From contig DASQSZ010000286.1 in the NCBI GenBank assembly GCA_035642125.1, forward strand, positions 1 to 19,083: a stretch of DNA of 19,083 bases, read 5' to 3'. Shown in pieces: positions 14,845 through 19,083 of this stretch. The position numbers were made by a program, and so were the translations under genes. The notes beneath the pieces are model-generated. The model was not told where the DNA came from, ran no database searches, and was given only the letters and a program-made list of their open reading frames with translations. This DNA comes from CALAED01 sp937891035 (lineage in GTDB: Bacteria; Actinomycetota; Actinomycetes; Streptosporangiales; Streptosporangiaceae). Within the stretch, counting starts at the first letter, position 1, and every line of letters starts with the position of its first letter.

Positions 14845-14875
14845 ATAGTAGCGTGCCGGCCGGCGCTCCTGTCGA
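14845..14875 (-). promoter_or_regulatory. Candidate promoter of the methyltransferase gene
   Basis: On the minus strand TCGACA (14875-14870) and TACTAT (14850-14845) are separated by 19 bp and resemble -35 and -10 boxes. The spacer is slightly long, and the spacer itself includes a GCCGGCCGGC palindrome. Confidence 0.3.
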
Positions 14876-17212
14876 TCACTGGGCGACGGTCGCGGGGGCG
14901 CCGGCGCGTCCGGGCATGGCCGACCCCTGCGGCAGCGGCACGGGCAGCTCACACCAGACGATCTTGCCGCCGGGGACTGTCCGGGTGCCCCAGCGTTGCG
15001 CCAGCATGTTGACCAACTGAACGCCGCGGCCCGACGTGTCGAACACGTCGGGGGTGCGCAACAGCGGGGACGACGGGGAGCCGTCGGTCACCTCGCACAC
15101 GACCGCCTGACTACGCAACAGCCGCAGGCCGACGAGGCCGGTCGCGTGCCGGATCGCGTTGGTGACCAATTCGCTCGCCACGAGTTGGGCCGTGTCGACC
15201 ACGGCTTCGAGGCCCCAGCCGAGCAGCGTGGACCGAACGAACTCGCGGGCCGACCGCACCGACATCGGCCGGGGCGGCAACGTGGTCGACGCGACCTGGT
15301 CGTCGGTCAGGGCGCGCACCCGGGCCAGCAGCAGCGCGATGTCGTCCCGATCGGCACCTGGCCGCAAGGTCTCGATGACGTTCGTACCGGTCTCTTCGAG
15401 GTCATGGCAGCGTTGGGTCAGCTTGGTCAGCAGCGCGGCGAGCCCGGCGTCGATGTCGCGCTCGCGGGTTTCCACCAGGCCGTCGGTGTACAGCGCGAGC
15501 ATGCTCTCGTCGGGGAGCGTCAGCTCCGTCGCCCGGAACGGCTCGCCGCCGATGCCAAGCGGCAGCCCGGGCGGCACCTCGAGCACCTCGGCCCGTCCGG
15601 GCTCCGCCACCAGGATCGGCGGCACGTGCCCGGCCCGGGCGATGACACAGCGCCGGCTGACCGGATCGTACGTGGCGTACACACAGGTGGCGATCTGAGT
15701 GTCGTACACGTCCTGGGTCATCTGGTCGAGCCGGAACAGCACCTCGTCGGGGGGCAGATCCAGCGCGGCCAGCGTCCGCACCGCCGTGCGGAGTTGGCCC
15801 ATGGTCGCGGCCGCCCGGGTGCCGTGCCCCATCACGTCGCCGACCACCAATGCCGTACGGCACCCGGGCAGCGGGATCACGTCGTACCAGTCACCGCCCA
15901 CCCCGGTCAGGTCGCTGGCCGGCAGGTAACGGTGGGCCAGGTCGAGGCCGAGCGGGTCGACGAGCTCGCGCGGCAGCAGGCTGCTTTGCAAGGTCAGCGC
16001 GGTGCGGCGTTCCCTGTTGAACAGGCAGGCGTTGTCGATGCAGATGGCGGCGCGGGCGGCCAGCTCTTCGGCGAGCGCGACATCCTCGTCGTCGAACTCC
16101 AGGCTGTCGGGCCTGCGGGTGTAGACGACGAAGCCGAGGACCTTGCCGCGGGCCTTGAGCGGGACGACGAGGAGCGAGGTGTGGTCGAGCACCTGGAAGA
16201 CGGCCTCGCGTTTCCACGCGCGCCGGCCGATGCGCTCGGCGACCTCGGTGTCCACCCGGGCGAACAGGATCGGCTCGCCCGTCTCCATGCATCGGGCGTA
16301 CGGCGTCCACGCCGGGTAGACCGTGACCTCGCCGATGGGGAACGCGGCGGCCCAGGTTTCTGGGTTGCTGTCGGCGACGCCGACGGCCAGCCGCCGGACG
16401 ACCGCGGACCCGTCGGTTTCGCGCTCGGGGAGTTCGCCGTCGGTGACCAGCCGTTCCTGCACCAGGATGCCGGCGGCGTCGGCGAACCGGGGAACGGCGA
16501 CGTCCATCAGCTCGGCCGCGGTGTTGCCCAGGTCGAGCGTGGTCCCGATCCGCGTGCTCGCCTCGTTGAGCAGCGCGAACCGTTCCCGGTCGCCGGGTCG
16601 TGGCGGGCCGGCCTGGCGGACGGAGACGAAGGCGGTGACCGAGATCTGCGGCCCCGACGCACCGGCGGCCGGGTCCCACCAGAACTCGACGTCCCGTTCT
16701 TCGCCATCGGCCGCCGGGATCGACAGCACGCCGTTCCAGCGGCGGCCGGCGGCGACCTCGGCGAGCGCCTCCTGGATCCGGTCGCTCTGGTCGCGGGGGG
16801 TGAGCAGGTCGGCGGACGCGCGGCCGAGCGCCCGCTCCGCCGGCCGGCCGAACAACTCGGCGGCGCCGGAACTCCACTGCAGCGCCCGTCCGTCGAGGGT
16901 CAGCGCGAACGTGACTGGGTTGGCCGGCGACCTCGACGCGCCACGGTCGGAACGGGCCGGCGGTTTGACGATGAACCGCGGCCGCGTGGGCTGGTCGGGT
17001 GGATCGGACTGGTCGAGCGGATCGGACGGGGCAAGGGGACCGATCGGATCGATCGGATCGAGCTGGCCGGGCCGACTGGCTCCGTCGGGCTGATGCGATC
17101 TCTCGGGCTGCGCGCCGGTCGGCGTCGTCGTTTCGCCGTCGCCGTCGTCATCATCGGCCGGCGCCGGCCGCCCGCCGCCGGCCGCTTCGGCGTCGGAGGA
17201 AGGGGCGGTCAT
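14876..17212 (-). CDS. PAS-GAF-SpoIIE phosphatase with C-terminal HATPase (RsbW-like) domain
   Basis: This 778-aa cytosolic signalling protein has a disordered Asp/Pro-rich N-terminus (1-95), a PAS domain (about 98-200, TFALTLDGRALQWSSGAAELFGR), a GAF domain (about 215-398), a SpoIIE PP2C phosphatase (about 405-632) and an ATP-binding anti-sigma-type kinase domain (about 645-757). The phosphatase metal ligands are seen in GGDWYD (439-444), GDVMGHG (458-464), YTDGL (575-579) and DRDDIALL (621-628). The HATPase shows the N-box in ASELVTNAIRHA (679-690) and a G-box in DTSGRGVQLV. Such proteins join opposing kinase and phosphatase activities for STAS anti-anti-sigma factors. The ATG at 17212 overlaps the TGA of the flavin oxidoreductase gene (ATGA), so the two are translationally coupled. 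The much longer open frame upstream is the shadow of that gene. The cognate sigma or STAS partner is not in the window. Confidence 0.93.
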   Translation of the reverse strand: MTAPSSDAEAAGGGRPAPADDDDGDGETTTPTGAQPERSHQPDGASRPGQLDPIDPIGPLAPSDPLDQSDPPDQPTRPRFIVKPPARSDRGASRSPANPVTFALTLDGRALQWSSGAAELFGRPAERALGRASADLLTPRDQSDRIQEALAEVAAGRRWNGVLSIPAADGEERDVEFWWDPAAGASGPQISVTAFVSVRQAGPPRPGDRERFALLNEASTRIGTTLDLGNTAAELMDVAVPRFADAAGILVQERLVTDGELPERETDGSAVVRRLAVGVADSNPETWAAAFPIGEVTVYPAWTPYARCMETGEPILFARVDTEVAERIGRRAWKREAVFQVLDHTSLLVVPLKARGKVLGFVVYTRRPDSLEFDDEDVALAEELAARAAICIDNACLFNRERRTALTLQSSLLPRELVDPLGLDLAHRYLPASDLTGVGGDWYDVIPLPGCRTALVVGDVMGHGTRAAATMGQLRTAVRTLAALDLPPDEVLFRLDQMTQDVYDTQIATCVYATYDPVSRRCVIARAGHVPPILVAEPGRAEVLEVPPGLPLGIGGEPFRATELTLPDESMLALYTDGLVETRERDIDAGLAALLTKLTQRCHDLEETGTNVIETLRPGADRDDIALLLARVRALTDDQVASTTLPPRPMSVRSAREFVRSTLLGWGLEAVVDTAQLVASELVTNAIRHATGLVGLRLLRSQAVVCEVTDGSPSSPLLRTPDVFDTSGRGVQLVNMLAQRWGTRTVPGGKIVWCELPVPLPQGSAMPGRAGAPATVAQ

Positions 17213-18816
17213 GAGGCGGCGGGCCAGCTGGGCGACGGTATGGGCGTCCACCAGGGCTTGATGCCGAGGTCTTCGACGATGGCGCTCGCCCCGTTGTAGC
17301 CCGGCGCCCCGGACACCGAGCCGCCCGGGTGGCTGCTCGCGCCGCACAGGTAAAGGCCGTCGATCGGCGTACGGTAACGGCCAAGCTCGGGCACCGGGCG
17401 GTTGCCGCCGAGTTGGGCCGGCTCGTACGCGCCGACGTGGTGGCTGCCGCGCACCATGTTGACGCAACTCCGTTCGATGTCGAGCGGGCTGAACAGCCGC
17501 ATGCCGAGCACCGGCGAGCCGGTGCCGGCGCCGGGCCGGAGGTTGGGCGCGTACTCCGCCCACTGCGCGAGCAGCAGCTCGGCGATCTCGTGTTGCCTGG
17601 CGTCCCAGTTGGCGGCGTCGCCATCGAGGTCGTACGGCGCCCAGGGCCACCAGAAGGCGACGTGCTTGCCGGGCGGCGCGTAGGACGGGTCGAACAGGCT
17701 GGGGACCGCGCCGTTGCCGGCCGGCCGCTCGGGCAGCCGGCCGGCGTGGATGTCCTCGAAGTCGCGGGTCAGCTCGTCGCTGGAGTCGGCGCCGAGGACG
17801 ACCAGGAAGGCCCGCTCCACGTCGGGGTCGAACGCGGCCGCCCGGTAGCGGGGCGGCTCGGCCAAGGCCAGGTGCAGGCTGACGATGCTGTGCCCGGCCC
17901 ACTTGTACGCCTCGACCTTGGCGGCCACCTCGGCGCCGAAGTTGTCCGGCCCGGCCAGGCGCAAAGTCTGCGGCGCGTCGACGGCGCTCGCCACGAAGCG
18001 GCCGGCGGTCAGCTCCCTGCCGTCGGCCAGCCGTACGCCGACGGCGCGCGCGTCGCCGACCAGGATCCGCTCGACGTGCGCGCCGGTCAGCACGCTGCCG
18101 CCGTGCTCGGTGATGACGCCCTCAAGCGCCCGCGCCACGTTGTCGGCGCCGCCGACGGGCAGGCCGAGCCGGGCGAGCCGGGACAGCAGCCGCGGAAAGA
18201 AGCCGCCGGTGCCCGGCACGTTCTCGACCGAGATCGCGTGCAGGAACGACTTGAACAGCACCCGGACCTGTTCGCTGTCGAAGTTGCGGTCCACCGCCTC
18301 GTACAGCGTCTGCGATACGTAGCTGAGCAGGTCGGCGCCGAGCTCGCCGCGCAGCCGTTGGGCCAGCTCGGCCGGCGGCAGCGGCGCCGAGTACAGGAAG
18401 CCGTTCATCAGCTCGCGGGCCTGCTCGCCATAGGTGCGATAGAGGTCGAGCCAGGTATCGGCGTCGGCCCGGGAGAAGCGGGCGAACGAGGCCGCGGTCC
18501 GCTCGGGGTCGCGGTGCACGGTGATGGCACGCCCGTCCCGGAAGATCATCGCGTGCTGGACGTCGGGATAGATGTAGCGCAGCCCGTACCTGTGCAGCTC
18601 GAGGTCGGCGGGGACCGGCCCCTCTTCGATGAAGTGGTAGTTGCTGTGCGTGTTGTGCCGGAACCCCGGCAGGGTCAGCTCTCGCGTCGCGCAAGCGCCG
18701 CCGGCCGCCGGATTGCGCTCCACCACCGCGACCGACAACCCGGCCTTGGCGAGGTACGCCGCGCAGGTGAGGCCGTTGTGGCCGCCACCGACGATGATGC
18801 CATCGAAGTCTGACAC
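17209..18816 (-). CDS. FAD-dependent oxidoreductase, phytoene desaturase/PYROXD2-like
   Basis: The 535-aa protein starts with an FAD dinucleotide-binding motif, DGIIVGGGHNGLTCAAYLAK (residues 5-24) followed by VVERNPAAGGACATREL, and ends with LYLCGASSHPGGSVSGAPGYNGA (about 488-510), the C-terminal FAD signature of the CrtI/CrtO/PYROXD2 group. Full length fits the family. Carotenoid desaturases belong to this fold, but no phytoene synthase or other crt gene is nearby, and the HPGGSVSGAPGYNGA ending is closer to PYROXD2-type proteins of uncertain substrate, so a carotenoid role is not claimed. GTG at 18816 is chosen because GAGAGGA lies four bases upstream; the frame continues to an ATG at 18840. 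It is the first gene of a pair with the PAS-GAF-SpoIIE gene, overlapping at ATGA. An AT-rich promoter region with a palindromic operator lies upstream. Confidence 0.9.
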   Translation of the reverse strand: MSDFDGIIVGGGHNGLTCAAYLAKAGLSVAVVERNPAAGGACATRELTLPGFRHNTHSNYHFIEEGPVPADLELHRYGLRYIYPDVQHAMIFRDGRAITVHRDPERTAASFARFSRADADTWLDLYRTYGEQARELMNGFLYSAPLPPAELAQRLRGELGADLLSYVSQTLYEAVDRNFDSEQVRVLFKSFLHAISVENVPGTGGFFPRLLSRLARLGLPVGGADNVARALEGVITEHGGSVLTGAHVERILVGDARAVGVRLADGRELTAGRFVASAVDAPQTLRLAGPDNFGAEVAAKVEAYKWAGHSIVSLHLALAEPPRYRAAAFDPDVERAFLVVLGADSSDELTRDFEDIHAGRLPERPAGNGAVPSLFDPSYAPPGKHVAFWWPWAPYDLDGDAANWDARQHEIAELLLAQWAEYAPNLRPGAGTGSPVLGMRLFSPLDIERSCVNMVRGSHHVGAYEPAQLGGNRPVPELGRYRTPIDGLYLCGASSHPGGSVSGAPGYNGASAIVEDLGIKPWWTPIPSPSWPAAS

Positions 18817-19083
18817 GCTGTCCTCTCTCGGAGTCGCCAACCCAGAAAGGATTCCGCCCGCGTCAGCTTAACGCCACACATTCCCCGAATTTTCCCCAAG
18901 AACCAGTGCATTTACTGCCAGATCATCACCACATCACAACAAACCCCATATTTTAGGACAGCTGTCCGAAATGCGGTTTAATCCCCCACGCACAGCGTTC
19001 TTTCCGTGTTCGTCCTCGCAGCCTGTCGCCGACTCCCGCCCGGACCTTCGCCGGCTCTGCCGGGACGCGCGCCCGGCCTCGTT
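18817..19083. other. AT-rich upstream region of the flavin oxidoreductase gene
   Basis: The 267 bp to the window end include about 110 bp (18870-18980) much richer in A and T than the rest of the window, which must hold the leftward promoter and may hold a rightward one: TTTAAT at 18975-18980 is a candidate -10. No gene is recognisable in 18980-19083. The low GC makes it a plausible Lsr2 target (inference). Confidence 0.4.
18953..18970. promoter_or_regulatory. Palindromic operator, TetR-like
   Basis: GGACAGCTGTCC (18956-18967) is a perfect 12-bp palindrome, and flanking TT/AA bases extend the symmetry to 18 bp with one mismatched pair. TetR-family repressors in actinomycetes often bind sites of the GGACA-n-TGTCC kind. 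Its position in the AT-rich promoter region supports a role as an operator; no TetR gene is in the window. Confidence 0.5.

Noticed and set aside
14996..17299. 767-codon open frame on the plus strand opposite the PAS-GAF-SpoIIE gene
   Set aside because: It is the antisense shadow of a clear multi-domain protein in GC-rich DNA; its translation is low-complexity Gly/Arg/Ala/Gln-rich with no recognisable domain.
17329..18813. 494-codon open frame opposite the flavin oxidoreductase gene
   Set aside because: Antisense to a confidently recognised FAD protein; translation is Val/Gly/Arg-rich with no motif.
17209..18840. Phytoene desaturase in a carotenoid cluster
   Set aside because: The fold matches, but no crtB, crtE or cyclase gene is adjacent and the C-terminal motif is closer to PYROXD2-type proteins.

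Overview
The window is high-GC DNA with actinobacterial hallmarks: an Lsr2 nucleoid protein, an AfsR-type BTAD/NB-ARC regulator, a DUF574-type SAM methyltransferase, two SpoIIE-family PP2C phosphatases, and frequent GTG starts with ATGA or GTGA stop/start overlaps. A filamentous actinomycete (Streptomyces or Streptosporangiales type) is the best guess; the genus cannot be fixed from sequence alone. I see no rRNA, tRNA, CRISPR array, transposase or phage gene.

Layout. (1) 2-1183 (+) is the C-terminal part of an FAD-linked oxidase resembling alkyldihydroxyacetonephosphate synthase, cut by the window edge. (2) On the minus strand, a 1063-aa AfsR-like regulator (1935-5126) is followed after one base by a 5-formyltetrahydrofolate cyclo-ligase-like gene (1196-1933). 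(3) Divergent from the regulator is a plus-strand operon: NADPH-dependent FMN reductase (5267-5854), a small four-helix membrane protein of the DUF6069 type whose reading frame is broken near its start (5873-6369), and a RibD-C/DHFR-like reductase (6413-6976). The divergent promoter carries two 9-bp direct repeats exactly 11 bp apart, the geometry of SARP/AfsR binding sites. (4) The convergent gap 6977-7249 holds four hairpins. (5) A tight minus-strand operon encodes a membrane di-iron desaturase (10348-9326), an SSAT-like GNAT acetyltransferase (9321-8788) and a COG4529-type FAD/NAD(P)-binding oxidoreductase (8791-7250). (6) A GAF-SpoIIE phosphatase (11810-10605) and a Tat-exported, probably lipid-anchored dienelactone-hydrolase-like protein (12891-11986) follow. 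(7) Lsr2 (13363-13731, +) stands alone. (8) The right end has a DUF574 methyltransferase (14786-14022), a four-domain PAS-GAF-SpoIIE-HATPase signalling protein (17212-14876), and a PYROXD2/CrtI-like flavin oxidoreductase (18816-17209) whose stop overlaps the start of the signalling gene. Upstream of the last gene is an AT-rich stretch with a perfect GGACAGCTGTCC palindrome that looks like a TetR-type operator.

How they may work together (inference). The AfsR-like protein probably controls the divergent flavin/folate-like reductase operon through the repeats, and is itself coupled to a folate-enzyme homologue. The desaturase-GNAT-oxidoreductase operon looks like a compact small-molecule tailoring cassette and is the best candidate here for an undescribed pathway. 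The two phosphatases point to partner-switching control of sigma factors, and the coupled oxidoreductase/phosphatase pair is an unusual link between metabolism and signalling.
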